DNA from: Sternotherus odoratus
Lineage: Eukaryota; Chordata; Testudines; Kinosternidae
Direction: 5' to 3'
NCBI GenBank assembly: GCA_032164245.1
Contig: JAVMKO010000147.1
Span: forward strand, 434,001-498,000
Length of the DNA stretch: 64,000 nucleotides
The notes beneath the pieces are model-generated. The model was not told the origin of the DNA and ran no database searches. It was given only the letters and a program-made list of their open reading frames with translations. The translations under genes were made by a program, and so were the position numbers. Below, in pieces: positions 31,978-43,130 of this stretch. The stretch's first letter is position 1; each line of letters begins with the position of its first letter.

Positions 31978-32732
31978 CTGAAGAGGACTTATCCTTAATG
32001 CATATAAGACCCTCCTACAGCAGTGACTGGGGCAGCAATGGAGCAAGGGATGTGCAGGAAGAAGCAGGGAGATCTGGTGCCCAATGACCTGTCCTGGAAG
32101 CTTTCTCAGTATCAATTAAATCAGTTCTCTCTGCTACTGAGAACAAAGAAACAAAGCATGCTGCTCGGGGAGTGCTCTTCAGTGGCTGTTTGGCCGGGCA
32201 GGGAACATGCCGGCTGTGTGTCTTGTGACTGTCTGCTCACCACACATCGGCATTGTCCTCCCCTCCATTGCTCGGTGGTTTTGAAGCCTTCCCTTGGAGA
32301 TGTAGCACCCGCTGCCTCTGCTCCAGGTGCCCAGAGATGGGAAGGTGAGCTGGGCTCCAGCCTGGGACTCTTCCTCCCTCCTGCTGAGCCCTGAGGATTC
32401 AGCCTGGCCCTGGCCCTCCTTTCTGCAAGTGCCATGTGGGCAAGAGGAAGAGAGTGGCAGCTGCAGGTGCAGGGACCAACGTTGTGGATGTCAGGTGAAG
32501 CATGAGAAACGCAACCGGCAGGGCAACCCCCAGGAATCTCTAGCCAGATGGTTTAGTTCCAGGACCCCAGCTTAGAGCGGCCAGCCTGTTGAACCAGCTG
32601 GATCAAAAACCTACCTGCAGTGCAGATCACTTGCCCCGTGGGAAGGAAAAGAGCTGATTGTGGTTCACCCAGTGAAAGGTCAACCAGTACATTCAGCTCT
32701 AATGGTTAGCAGCAAATTAACTCATTGCCAGG

Positions 32733-32797
32733 AGGTCCCACAGAGATTTAAACTCAGATCACAGAGTGCTGAGTGCTGAGCATTACACCGTGGGACC
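32733..32797 (-). pseudogene. tRNA-Gln pseudogene
   Basis: Begins GGTCCCACGGTGTAATG and ends GTGGGACC as in tRNA-Gln. The anticodon arm is deleted and replaced by repeated AGCACTC sequence, giving about 65 nt in place of 72. Confidence 0.7.
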
Positions 32798-32799
32798 TA

Positions 32800-34625
32800 G
32801 TATGAGTAGCTGTCCCTCGCCCCCCATGACTCTCAGCTAGCAGGCTTGCACTCAGCATTTATTGCTTCCCACCAGCAGTTTCTTCTCACAGAACACTCTC
32901 TCCTCCTCCATCCACTATAGTCCTGCTCTACCATATCTGTGGGTCCTGCCCTCAGTCCCCGCATCCCCCTGCTTTGGCTCTGTTCCCTGCAGACCTCAGG
33001 AATGTCTGGGGAGGCTGCCCCTCCTTCACTCGGTGTCCCACTCATCTCAGCCAGCTGCAGACTCATCTGGAGCTCAACCAGCTGTCACCTCATCTGGTCA
33101 TTCAGTCACCCGCTGACCCGCTCCCCTGCCTGGCTGGTCTGGTGGAAATCCCACAGGACACTGCAGGACTTGGCACTGTTGGTTTATTAAAGGTTGTGGT
33201 GTTTGCTTGACCCCTGGAACAAAGCAGCCAACTCCTCCCTCACCGACTCCCACCAATCCCCCTGGTTGCCGTAGACCCCTCTGATGCTTTCCTGTTCTGC
33301 CAACACCATCAGGACTCACCGCCCCGCTCCTTTATCTTGCAGACTCTGGATGTTCAGCTTCCAGTATCCTCTGGCCTTGCTCAGGGAATTGAGGTGCACG
33401 GTGAGAGCTGTGTGATCCGAACAGTCCATTGGCACTGCCCTGCACTGGGCTGTCAACGGTCTCTCCTTCATGGAAATCTGGTCAATGCCATTCCTGGTGC
33501 ACCCCATTGGCGGCTGGTGTCAGCTTGGGTCAGAGGAATAGCATGCACAGCATGGGGCAGGATCATTGCCTGTGGGTGGGGGGCCCCTGTGCTGGAGGAG
33601 GGTCCCACTGGAAAATGAAAGGGTTTGAGGTGGACGGGCAGGCTCAGGGTCAGCCTGCCCTGGCAGTAGCAGCAGGGGGGGCACTAGGACCCTGCGATGG
33701 CAGTTGCTGCAGGGAGGCAGCATGGAGCTGCAGGGGAGAGACAGGGATGCTCAGCTCCAGAGCAGAGGGAGGGGCCTGGCAGCAAGGGAGGGGCAGGGAC
33801 ACTCAGGGAGATGGGTGGGGTGACAGGCAGGGCTGGGGGAGAGACCCAGCTATTAACATTGGTGGAGCTGGGACCCTGGGCCCTGAATGTTGCTGGAGCC
33901 CAGGCACCAGGGGCCCAGATAATTCGCTGCCCCTGCCAGGATCCACACTAGCACCTTGTGAGCTCTAGTGCTGCCAGGCAGATGTGCCGGGTGTGAGGGA
34001 GCAGCCTTAGAACCTCTAATTGTGTGTCTCTGTGGCCCAATGGGTCAGTGTGTTTTGCTGTTAATTTGCAAAATCTTCAGCCTGGCACGTTTTGCTCCCT
34101 TCACACTTCTGCCCAAGTCACAAGGAAGAACTGGACGAGAGACGCCAGCTCCAAAACTGCCTCCTTCCCACTTTGTAGGCTGCTGGGATGTTATTAATAT
34201 GAACTGGGACCGTATCGATCATTGATCTGGGAGAGTGGCGAAAGCGAGGGAGGGGCCGGGAATAACCTCCCCCACCAGGAGCTCAGGCGCATACTGCTGA
34301 GCCTCCAGGAGAACAGGGGAGGGCAAGGAACTGTTCCCCCCACCAGAGGAGTCCTTCCCAAGACCTCCCTAGCGCATCTCCCTGCTCTCCCAGAGCCTCA
34401 GCGTCTGGTGTCTGAGCTCCCTGCAGGGGCAGGCTGCTTCCAGTGCCTTCCCCGTGGGCCCCGTCCCCTGCTCTCCCAGAGCTTCAGTGACTGTCCAGGA
34501 GCACAGGGCAAGGCGCTGGGAGCAGCCTCCCTGCAGGGAGCTCAGGCAACTGAGAGTGATGCTCTGGGAGGGCAGGGGAGGGGCCGAGAGCAGCCTCCCT
34601 TACCGAGCCCTGGCGGGCCAGTCAG
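32800..34625. other. no gene recognised; short inverted-duplicate repeat at 33660-33725
   Basis: The segment 33660-33725 ('cctgcgatggcagttgctgc', 'agggaggcag') recurs in inverse orientation at 58191-58258, so it is a dispersed repeat. Remaining sequence shows no supported exon. Confidence 0.45.
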
Positions 34626-34627
34626 AA

Positions 34628-34677
34628 CAGGTTCGGGGGCCAGATCTGGCCTGCAGGCCATAGTTTGCCCACCCCTG
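34628..34677 (-). mobile_element. truncated hAT (Charlie-like) end
   Basis: Only the right terminal part remains: ggcctgcaggccatagtttg, then cccacccctg, matching the end of the element at 18228-18819. Confidence 0.65.
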
Positions 34678-34887
34678 ATCTACAGCAACCGCATTATCCA
34701 CAAACACACTCTCCTCATGGTCCAGCCAGACGGGAAATGAGCAGGAATTCTTGCTGTTCAGCCATGGACACACTTACACAATGGCACAGCAGTGAGTGTG
34801 TGGTGGAAGCTGGTCTGAGGAAACAATTGGAAATGATCACTCAGTGAGAACAAAAGTAGAGTGTAATGACAAAGAGCTATCTACCAA

Positions 34888-34969
34888 GTAGCTGTGGCTG
34901 AGTGGTTAAGGCGATGAACTAGAAATCCATTGGGGTTTCCCCGCACAGGTTCACATCCTGTCAACTAGG
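34888..34969 (+). tRNA. tRNA-Ser (AGA), slightly decayed
   Basis: 82 nt with a class II long variable arm (TGGGGTTTCCCCGC). The anticodon loop CTAGAAA gives AGA. The acceptor stem has two mismatches, the anticodon stem one, and the B-box reads GGTTCACATCC (invariant G lost). The nearest T run is about 38 bases downstream. Function is doubtful. Confidence 0.7.
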
Positions 34970-35141
34970 GTAGAACTGAATTTCAAAGGTGCAGCTTTTT
35001 ATCAGGTCCTTCCAAATGCTAAAGGTTGAGGCATTTCTTAGAGGTTCCAGACACATCATCAGGCAGAATTTTCACAAGATCTCACTCCCACCATTAGAGC
35101 TCCCTTTTTAGGTCCCAGTTAAATTTAATATAAAGTGACTG

Positions 35142-35213
35142 TTCCCTGACTGGGAATTGAACCCAGGCCTTGGCAGTGAGAGTGCCAAATCCTAACCACT
35201 AGACCACCAGGGA
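35142..35213 (-). tRNA. tRNA-Glu (CTC)
   Basis: 72 nt. It starts TCCCTGGTGGTCTAGTGG, the anticodon loop gives CTC, and the T-arm CTGGGTTCAATTCCCAG pairs fully. The anticodon stem differs from the usual vertebrate gene on both sides (TGGCA/TGCCA), a compensated change that keeps pairing and argues for past selection. No run of four T occurs within 35 bases downstream, which is unusual for an active gene. Confidence 0.82.
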
Positions 35214-35219
35214 AGTGAT

Positions 35220-36265
35220 GATGCTACTTTTCTTCTCACCTGGACTACACTTTCTTAGGCTACTTTCTATCCAGTTTCTGAAGCTGTTCCTTTGTCCATT
35301 CCCTAGGAGAGTAAGATCCGCAGGTGCAGGAAACCCCATGCTCAGGGTCAAAACCTGCACCCAACCCAAGGTACTGAAACAAACTCAAATGATGCTTCCT
35401 CCAGTAGGATCACAGAGCAGCACAAAGAAAACCCACGAGAAACAATCCTCCCCTGAATTCATTTACCCCATCGCAACCCTCTCAGGAGTCTGCCTGGACA
35501 CTTTGCAAGGAAGGACATTGAGCGGATAGGAGCTCTGGCAAAGAGACCCAGGGAGGGGTGTTGCTCTTCCTCAGTGTGAGCTGATCGCGTCCGGACTCTA
35601 TGTAATGGGGCTCTGAGCTTTGCCATCTTGTGAGTTCTGTGTCCTCAATAAAAAGCCAAAGTGTTGAATCCCCCGGATCCTTCTGCTGGGAGCGTGATGA
35701 TTGCACAACAGCTGCAAGCCCTTTCCCCTTCTCCTTGTCCTCCTCGGCTTCCCCAGACCTTCCCCACAAATGGTTCTATCAGAGGTTGGAGGATCTAAGG
35801 ACCTGCAGGTTTTCCTCACCCACAGCTTAAGGCAAACAGTGATTCCCTTCTCTGACACTCCTGGGCTTGGGCTTCTTGAGTTTTTCTCCAGGGGGATTTG
35901 ATTCCCTGTGAAAATGTGTGTGTGGCCTGCAGTGAACTTGCTTGTCTGCCCGCTCCCTGGGAGCTGAGAAGCTTTTTCTGACTCTCCCTGACTCAATGAG
36001 TCCAACATCATCTCCCCCTGGTGGAAGAATCCTAAATTCCACCCTCCCTCCCTGATTTCTGTGACCAGCGATGGTGACAACAGCTAAATCAACCCCAGCT
36101 CTCTGGTCTAGAAAGCAGCATCTCTCCAGCCTTGTAACAGCTCCAGTTTGCTTGGTGGAGAAGTAATAAACCAGGAAAGAAGGCAAAGGTCAGAAAAGGA
36201 ATCTCAGCTCACAAATAAACACCCTTAGGGCTCCTTCTGCACTGAGACTAGGCAGTTGACTGACT
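35220..36265. other. no gene recognised
   Basis: Unique-looking intergenic DNA between tRNA genes, without a protein-like frame bounded by splice sites. Confidence 0.35.
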
Positions 36266-36269
36266 TCAA

Positions 36270-36341
36270 ATCCAGCTAGCTCAGTCACTAGCACCTGATA
36301 TTCTTAATTCACCCTCATGAATTCAAGCCCCCTGTTGGGCT
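36270..36341 (+). pseudogene. tRNA-Lys (CTT) pseudogene
   Basis: The D-arm CTAGCTCAGTC, anticodon loop ATTCTTAATT (CTT) and 3' end GTTGGGCT follow tRNA-Lys(CTT). Acceptor and anticodon stems have several mismatches, and the D-loop lost its GG. Confidence 0.65.
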
Positions 36342-37139
36342 GTAGCGATAGCCCTGAGGTGTCCCTCTTCTGCTTATAGTCACAGCCCACAATGAAATAC
36401 CCTCTCTTCACCAACTTAGGCAGCTAATGTTTCTTCCTCCCTAAGAAAGTAAAGTCTACCAGTCCCTTACTTCACACTCCCCAGCATGAGCCTGTGTATC
36501 AAGAAAAAGCAGCGTGACCCTGTGTATCAAGTTACCCCACAGGAGCTTGCTTTCTTCTTTTGCTCTTTCTCAGCAAGGGGGAGAAAAAGAGGCAAACTGG
36601 TTTAACATTGGAGGGAACCTGTTGGATAGCTTAGTAGAAATTTGCAATACTATAACTATTTCCCAGGCCCGCTTAAGAATGAAATGCAGGATCAGTGTGG
36701 GGTGAGGAACCAACTCTGTTTTACTGGGGAGCCTGCTTGCTCCCCAGAATCAATAATGAGCAAGTGGGGAGATCCAGGTTGCAGTTCAAACATCCAATCA
36801 GGCTGGCCAGGGGCAGACATCAGGCCTGCAAGGGAAAGGTGAGTGTGGCTGTGAATTCACAAAGGCCTTTGGTGGGAACTCAGCCTATTGGACAAAGGTG
36901 ATGAGGTGGCTTTGACCTCACAGAGCTCCCTTGACAGCAGCCAGGCAGGACAGGGATGTGGGGCAAGAGAAACCTCACAGACCCCTGTAACCTGGCTGCA
37001 GCAAGTCTCCATCTCGTGGCCTCTCTGTGAGGACCAAGAGAGGACTGGTGTGGAGGAGATTCTGTGGGAGGTTTTTTTCATTTCTGTGTGGATTTTGTCA
37101 AAGGAAATCGTCATCTGTGTACAAGGTAAGACCAAATCT

Positions 37140-37720
37140 ATGTTTCTTTGTACCAGACGGGGGACGCTATCCAAGCAGATTTTCAGGTAGAAATAGAGAG
37201 GGTACAATGCCTCTGTACTGGCCACTGTTGCAACTCCTCCTGAAATATTGTGTCTATTTCTGGTGTCCAGAATTTGAGACAGATTCTGATGAACTGGGGA
37301 GGGGTTTACAGAAGAGCCACAGGAATGGTGAATAGAAACATGCATCGTGCTGACAGACTCTAGGAGATGAATCAAAGAGACGGTTAAGGATGAGCCTAAG
37401 GGAACAAATATTTATTAATGGGCTCTTCACTTTAGCAGATCAAGGTTATGAGCAGACAATGTCTGCTGGCTGAAGCTAGACCAATTCACACTGGAAATAA
37501 GGTTTGCATTATTAACATCAGGGTTTGGAGCAATTCACTGAAGGTTGTGTTGGATCCTCCAGAACTGGCCTTTTAAAATTCAAGATTGGGTGTTTTTCTA
37601 AAAAAATCTGCTCTAATTCTTATGGGAATTATTTTGAGGGACGTTCTATGGTCGATGAGAAACAGAAATACAGACCAGAGTGGTTCCTTCGGGCCTTGGA
37701 ATTTATTAATCTGAGCTTCA
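37140..37720 (+). mobile_element. CR1 LINE 3' fragment (second subfamily)
   Basis: Contains 'ggaacaaatatttattaatg', 'gggctcttcactttagcag' and 'ttcacactggaaataaggtt', a CR1 3' region different from that at 14.1 kb. It ends near 'gggccttggaatttatta'. Frames are broken. Confidence 0.75.
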
Positions 37721-38169
37721 CAGGGGGCATTTGGAATTTGTCCCTTTTTCCTGCTCTCTTCCTCCTTCCCTCTTGTCCCTTCTTCTCTTTTCTCCTCCAT
37801 TTCTTTCTGCTGCTTTTCTTCTTGGTGAGGATGGGGATGTGCTCCAGCTGTCATCATAGGAGGCCCTCACAGAGGTGGGGCTGGAATTGTGCACTGATGG
37901 TGATCTCCACCATAGTGCTCTCCTGTGGTGACTTGTGCTGTCTTTTGCCCATCTGTTGAGAACCCTCGGCCTTCAGGCCTGAGAGTCTCCACACTGATCG
38001 GCCAAGTGTAGGGCTATTGCTGAGTTAATCGGGAGGAGACTGAGGCACTCTTGGCTGAGTGCAGTGAGGCCTAAGGCTCAATTCAACAGCATTTCTTTGT
38101 CTAAGTGGCTCTTGGCACTCTGCCGGTCGTGGCCTCCATTGAAGGCCCAGATCAAAAAGAAGCAAGGAT

Positions 38170-38215
38170 GGGCCTAGAAGAGGATGGTTTCAAGCCATTG
38201 TTCTCTGGGTGGGAA
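38170..38215 (-). pseudogene. tRNA-iMet fragment
   Basis: The stretch 'agaggatggtttcaagccat' followed by 'tctctgggt' resembles the T-arm and anticodon 3' side of the initiator tRNA at 29277-29348. The rest is missing. Confidence 0.35.
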
Positions 38216-38469
38216 GTGGGAGGGAGTGTGGGGGTGGTTAGGGCTCCCCCCCATCCTTTTTGATTAGCAAACTACAGTACCCCTAGGGACAGGGGTTGCA
38301 GCAGCCTTGGGACAAGGAAAGTGTGGGGTGTACTTGGCTTCTGCTCAGTGCAGGGCCTTCCAGAGGGGTGAGTGTCCTCCTTTCTCTCTCTCCCCCTGTC
38401 CCACTCCGTTGTGATCTCTGAGGTGGGAAGGGAGAGGTGCCCTCTCCCTCTTAGCAACTAGCAAGTAGT

Positions 38470-39110
38470 GCTCATTAGGCAAGGGGAATGGAATTGTATT
38501 AATTTTTTATTTGTACCTTTATTATTGTGTAATAAGAAATCTAGTTTTAATTCTGCTAAAAATCTGGTTATAGATTGTATTCACTTTAAACCATTGGTGT
38601 GCCAGCAGTGATGTTCTCCTCCTATGAGCTGAAATCACTGAATAGTTAAATAGTAGGGTCACCTAAAGATATATTGGTGAGTGGCGAGTGAAAAGGTGTG
38701 GTTCACTTGATGGCTACTGGAGAGGAGCATCTGGTAGAGTGGCGTGGCTTGTGGTGAAAGCTACAGAAGAACCCCATGCAGAGGTGGGGCAGTCAGTTAT
38801 CTGCGCGCACAAGTTGCCGTTTATCCATCCCATTTCCACACAGGATGGGGAGGGTGTAAAACTCTGCAGATGAACATTTGAACTCTGGGGCTGCAGTGAC
38901 CTTGACAGAGACCTTGGGGTTGTGGGACTTTGGGTGATTTTTGGGTTGCTAGACTCAAAGGAGCGACACGGCCCAATTTGTTTGGGGTGGGTTTTTTCCT
39001 CGTTGTCTGTGTTATGAATCCTGTTTCCCCAACATAAAGCCACATTGTTTCTCTGTTATTTAAAGGCTTTTGCTACACTCAGAGTCTGTGCTTTCTAGAG
39101 GGGAAGTATT
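38470..39110. other. no gene recognised
   Basis: AT-rich intergenic DNA. No named repeat or exon. Confidence 0.35.
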
Positions 39111-39114
39111 GCCT

Positions 39115-39375
39115 CTTAGGGGTTGTCTTCACTACCGCGGGTAGCCATCAATCTTTTGGTAATCGATTTATTGAGTCTCATCAAGACACAATAAATCGAT
39201 CCCCAGGGGCACCCCCCATCGACTCTGGAACTCCAGCTTGCCAAGAGACGCAAGCTGGAGTCAACGAGGGAGCGCACTGCCAACTACCACTGCCGTGAGG
39301 AGGGCAGGTAAGTCAGTTGAAGATACGCCAACTTCTTGAAGTTGTGTAGCTTCACTCGATCTCCTCCCTTAGAGG
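39115..39375. repeat. dispersed repeat with cgattta motifs
   Basis: Begins 'gttgtcttcactaccgc' and holds an inverted pair taatcgattta/aataaatcgat. It resembles a MITE family that I associate with turtles. Similar motifs occur in the first 200 bases of the window. Confidence 0.4.
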
Positions 39376-39523
39376 GTCCTGGAAGTGGGCATGGTCTATA
39401 TTTGTCCCAGGTGGGGAATTTAGCTAGTTTTGCATTGTGTTATTTGAACAGACACCTAGATACTGAACCCAGCCCTTGTTGCTGCCAACTCTGACAGACA
39501 GAAGGGTACAGACATATTGTACA

Positions 39524-39658
39524 AAAGCAACAAAGAGTCCTGTGGCACCTTCTAAACTAACAGTGGTGTATTGGAGCATAAGCTTTGGGGGGTGAATACC
39601 CATGAAAGCTTATGCTCCAGTAAGATCTATAAGGTGCCACAGGACTCTTTGTTGCTTC
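39524..39658. mobile_element. short fold-back MITE
   Basis: Outer arms 'agcaacaaagagtcctgtgg' and its reverse complement enclose inner arms ggagcataagcttt and aaagcttatgctcc. The whole 135-bp unit would fold into a nested hairpin. Confidence 0.75.
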
Positions 39659-39819
39659 TGCAGATCCAGATTGACAAGGCTCCCCCACTCTAATACTAGA
39701 CATGTTTTATTTGGAGCAAGGGTAGTCTGAGGAGGTTTCTGTTTGCAGGAGGGAACAAGGTTTGGTCTCTCATTGTACCAAATGGGGAGACAGTTGTTTG
39801 TAGAAGAGAAAAATGTGCC

Positions 39820-39901
39820 CACTGAGTATGGGATTTGAACCCATGTATGCAGAGCACAAGGAATTAGTAGTCTATCACCTTAACCACTTGGCCACCTCAT
39901 C
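39820..39901 (-). pseudogene. tRNA-Ser pseudogene (GCT-derived, anticodon now ACT)
   Basis: 82 nt with a class II variable arm. It begins GATGAGGTGGCCAAGTGG, and the T-arm ATGGGTTCAAATCCCAT is intact. The anticodon loop CTACTAA gives ACT where GCT is expected, and acceptor and anticodon stems each have two mismatches. Confidence 0.7.
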
Positions 39902-39939
39902 TGAGCTGACTGATAAAGGACATTGTGTCCTCTTAACCA

Positions 39940-40412
39940 TGTCTGTGTCCAGTTTTGGAGCCCACACTAAAAGTGGAAAAATTGGAAAGAATCCACAGAA
40001 GGGCAACAAAAATGACTAGGGTCTGGTGCGCATGACTTATGAGGAGAGGCTGACAGAACTGGGATTGTTTAGTCTACAGAAGAGAAGACTGAGGGGGGAT
40101 TTGATAGCTGTTTTTAACTACCTGAAAGGGGGTTCTAAAGAGGATGGATCTAGACCTTTCTCAGTGGTGGTAGATGACTGAACAAGGAGTAATGGTCTCA
40201 ACTTGCAGTTGGAAAGGTTTAAATTGGATATTATTAGGAAAAACTTTTTCCCTAGGAGGATGGTCAAGCATTGGAATGGGTTACCTAGGGAGGTGGTAGA
40301 ATCACCTTCCTTAGATGTTTTTAAGGTCAGGCTTGATAAAGCCCTTGCTGGGGGTTGGACTAGATGGCCTCCAGAGGTCCCTTCCAACCCTAAAATGCTA
40401 TGATTCTATGAA
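39940..40412 (+). mobile_element. CR1 LINE 3' fragment
   Basis: Same subfamily as at 14.1 kb: 'gaaaaattggaaagaatcca', 'gggggatttgatagctgttt', 'ggttggactagatggcctcc', ending in the diagnostic 'atgctatgattctatgaat' tail. Confidence 0.9.
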
Positions 40413-40414
40413 TA

Positions 40415-41300
40415 ATTGGCAGGGTTTTATTATTTCAATTGACTCTGTGCTGTGCATTGCTTTTGAAAAAAGATAGTGTGAGCAAGTGTCATAATTTCAG
40501 GTATTAAGAAATGGAAATTAGGTGTCAGTTCATTTCTCATGCACATCTCATATTTTTTAGTTCTGAATCAGTATTAATACCACGTTGGTTTAATTGCATT
40601 AGGGGCTATTTGTATAATTGGTTGCAAGTTTTCATTGGATATTGTGAAGCAGCCATCTTAACCTTTTCTTTTGAGATCAGTAAATACAATGCAGCGTGAC
40701 ACTCCTGAAAGGCTGCCAAGCTCTGGGTGGTGACATGCACCCAGGAGAGCAAACACCTGATGAGCGCTTTCACCCTGGAAAGCGCTTTTGGCTCTTTGAC
40801 ATTGCTTTACCCACCTCATCAGAAAATGCTCTAGGAACCCAGGTAATGACAGCAAACCTGCACTCGGTATAGTTCTACCAGCTATGTGCCAACATTCAAA
40901 TGGTCCAGTTTGTTTTATCTTTCATTCAGCTTTGCAATCATTAGATCCCATTTAAAAACTGGAACTGAAATAACCAAAGCAAGTTAAGGGGAGAGTGACA
41001 TCAGGAATCAGTGTGGGTAAAAGAATAACGGGAAAGAACTGACTATGCAGAAAGGAACATCCCAAACTATTACAGCCCCAACCCCCCCTCCAACTTAATT
41101 CATCCCAGCCAGGCGTATCAAGCTGACCCCTAAAAAATCATGAGTCCCATCTGGCAGTGAATGCTGCGTGTGGAGACGGAGCGATGGTGTGTGCGTCTGC
41201 TCTGCTGACGTGCTGCTTTGGTACAGAATCCACCATGGCCACAGGGAGCAGAGACATGGACTCCTCCAAATCAAAATCCCAGACACACCTCCAATACCAC
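40415..41300. other. no gene recognised
   Basis: AT-rich sequence with no splice-bounded protein-like frame. Confidence 0.35.
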
Positions 41301-41303
41301 AGC

Positions 41304-41425
41304 TAGGGTGAGCAGCTGTCATCATTTTACAGGAAAAATCCTGATTTTGGGTCTTTTTCTTATGCAAGCTCCTATTACCCCCCACCCCTGTCCCGATTTT
41401 TCATACTTGCTGTCTGGTCAGCTTT
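41304..41425. mobile_element. hAT MITE ('tagggtga...tccygatttt' family), 122 bp
   Basis: Begins tagggtgagcag, contains 'cctattaccccccacccc' and 'tgtcccgatttttcatactt', ends gtctggtcagcttt. Flanks accacagc (41296-41303) and accacatc (41426-41433) match at 7 of 8. Confidence 0.8.
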
Positions 41426-42399
41426 ACCACATCCTTATCCCCCCCTCTACACTGAGTGCCAGCCCTTCCCCCACCTCCACATGGCAATACCTGAGAAAGT
41501 CTCGTGTTCTCAGATAATTAGACAGGAAAATCTCCAGAAATAAAAGATCAGTCAGATACCTGGAAAGAAAAGTGGGAAGAGTTTTCAAGAATTTGACATC
41601 AGTAATTCCTAAATGAGGAGAAAATGGTCAAAGAATGATTTGCATATGTAGGGGAGAAGGACCAATGTGTGGGGAGATTTCATGTCACCATTCAACAGTT
41701 CTAAAGGAAAGGGGGGAAATTGAAGGGGATTATACAGCGATAGTAAAACAACAACCGAATGGGATGGATTCTTCTCGCCTCACATTCCCATGGCTGGCAG
41801 GGAACCCTGGGTGCTGTGGCTCTCACAGGGGAAAGGAGGGGGGCTGGAGTGAGAATATCACTGGCTGTGGGTCAGGGAATGTGATTAGCAGGCGGGGGGG
41901 GTGCTGCGTTGGGCAGGGTGGGGGAGGGGAAGTAGCTGGGACTGGGAAACTTGGGGCTGGGTCATCTCTCAAAGGGGGGCACTTGCTCCTCCCTCCCCTT
42001 TTTGAGACATCCCAGGTCCTGTTGCCAGCAGAGAGCGGCCCCCCCAGGCCAGAGGTATCCGGGTCTCAGGCTTCCCCAGCCTCTGCCCATTGACCCTCCT
42101 CCCAGTTCAGAAATCAATACGGGGAACGATTCCCACCTGAACAAGGACAAATCCCTGCAGGGAACAATGGGGGGGGCCCCAGACCTGAGATGTGAACTGG
42201 CCACTGGCGAAGTGGGGAGAAAATGGGGGGAGGGGACCAGAGACCTTCTCGGGGGGGGTAAAGGGGGGGTCACCCTGGATGTTGCTCGTGGCTCTCTAGG
42301 GAGAAAGGGGGCAGGATGGGGGGGTCCCCAGGGCGGGGGGGGCAGCGGTAAATCCGAGGAGATCTCAGCCCCCCCTTCCTCCCCCCGCCCCTCGGGGGT

Positions 42400-43130
42400 C
42401 ACCTGCTCTTCTCCCCCCCATGTCCGGGCTGATCAGACATTTTCCACCCGCCCCTTTCCCCGGGTCCCCCCCGCCCGGTCTCACTTCTCCCCCCCAGTGC
42501 AGAGCCGGGCCGGGCTGGGGGGTCGTTGGTCTCCCGCGGGGACAGCAGTACCTGGAGGCGGCAGCTCCGCAGCGGGGGGGGGATCATGAAGGTCTCCCCG
42601 GCACAGACCCCCCCCAGCCAGGGAGCAGCAGCGGGGGGAGCGCGGCTCCTCCTCCCGCTTTCAACGTCACGTCCGGTCCCGGGAGAGTCAGGGACGACAT
42701 CTCCCAGCCTGCCCCGGGGGCGCTTCCGCCCTCTCCAGCCCAGCCCGGGAGAGGTTGAGCGGGAGAAATTGCACGTGCTCAGTGCGATCCCCGGTGTGGC
42801 GGGCGGGTGAGCGAGACACCCGCGAGGGGCCGACTGGGCGGGAAAGTGACTCTCGGCCCGGGAAGCGGGGAGACGCCGCGGAGCTGCCTCAGCCACCGTG
42901 GATCCGGCCCCGGCCCCGTGGGATTGGGGGGCGCAGAGACTGGGGCCAGCGATGGGTCCCCGCGCCCCCCCGTAGAGCGTGCGGCCGGGCCCCGCCCCCA
43001 TTCGCAGCCCCGCGTCACCCCCCTCGGCCGTTACTGTCCCGCGCGCTGAGTCCCCCCCCCCGCTCCCATCTCTCTCCAGCCCCTTCGCCTCCGCTCTCCC
43101 CTCAGCTCCAGACCTCACCGGGCAGAGACG
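42400..43130 (+). promoter_or_regulatory. CpG-island promoter with ZNF143-type motif (copy 1)
   Basis: Very CpG-rich. It contains acgtcacgtccggt, gagagtcag and acgacatctcccagcctgc (42694-42712), one base from the ACTACA-TCCCAG-TGC motif of ZNF143/THAP11 promoters. The whole segment is homologous to 49.9-50.7 kb: both share 'gggagagtcaggga', 'tgccccgggggcgcttccgc', 'ggaaagtgactct' and 'gtggatccggcccc'. The coiled-coil gene's ATG is 420 bases downstream of the motif. Confidence 0.75.

Noticed and set aside
35885..35910. Possible tRNA B-box (ggatttgattccctg)
   Set aside because: No A-box or pairing stems at the right distance.
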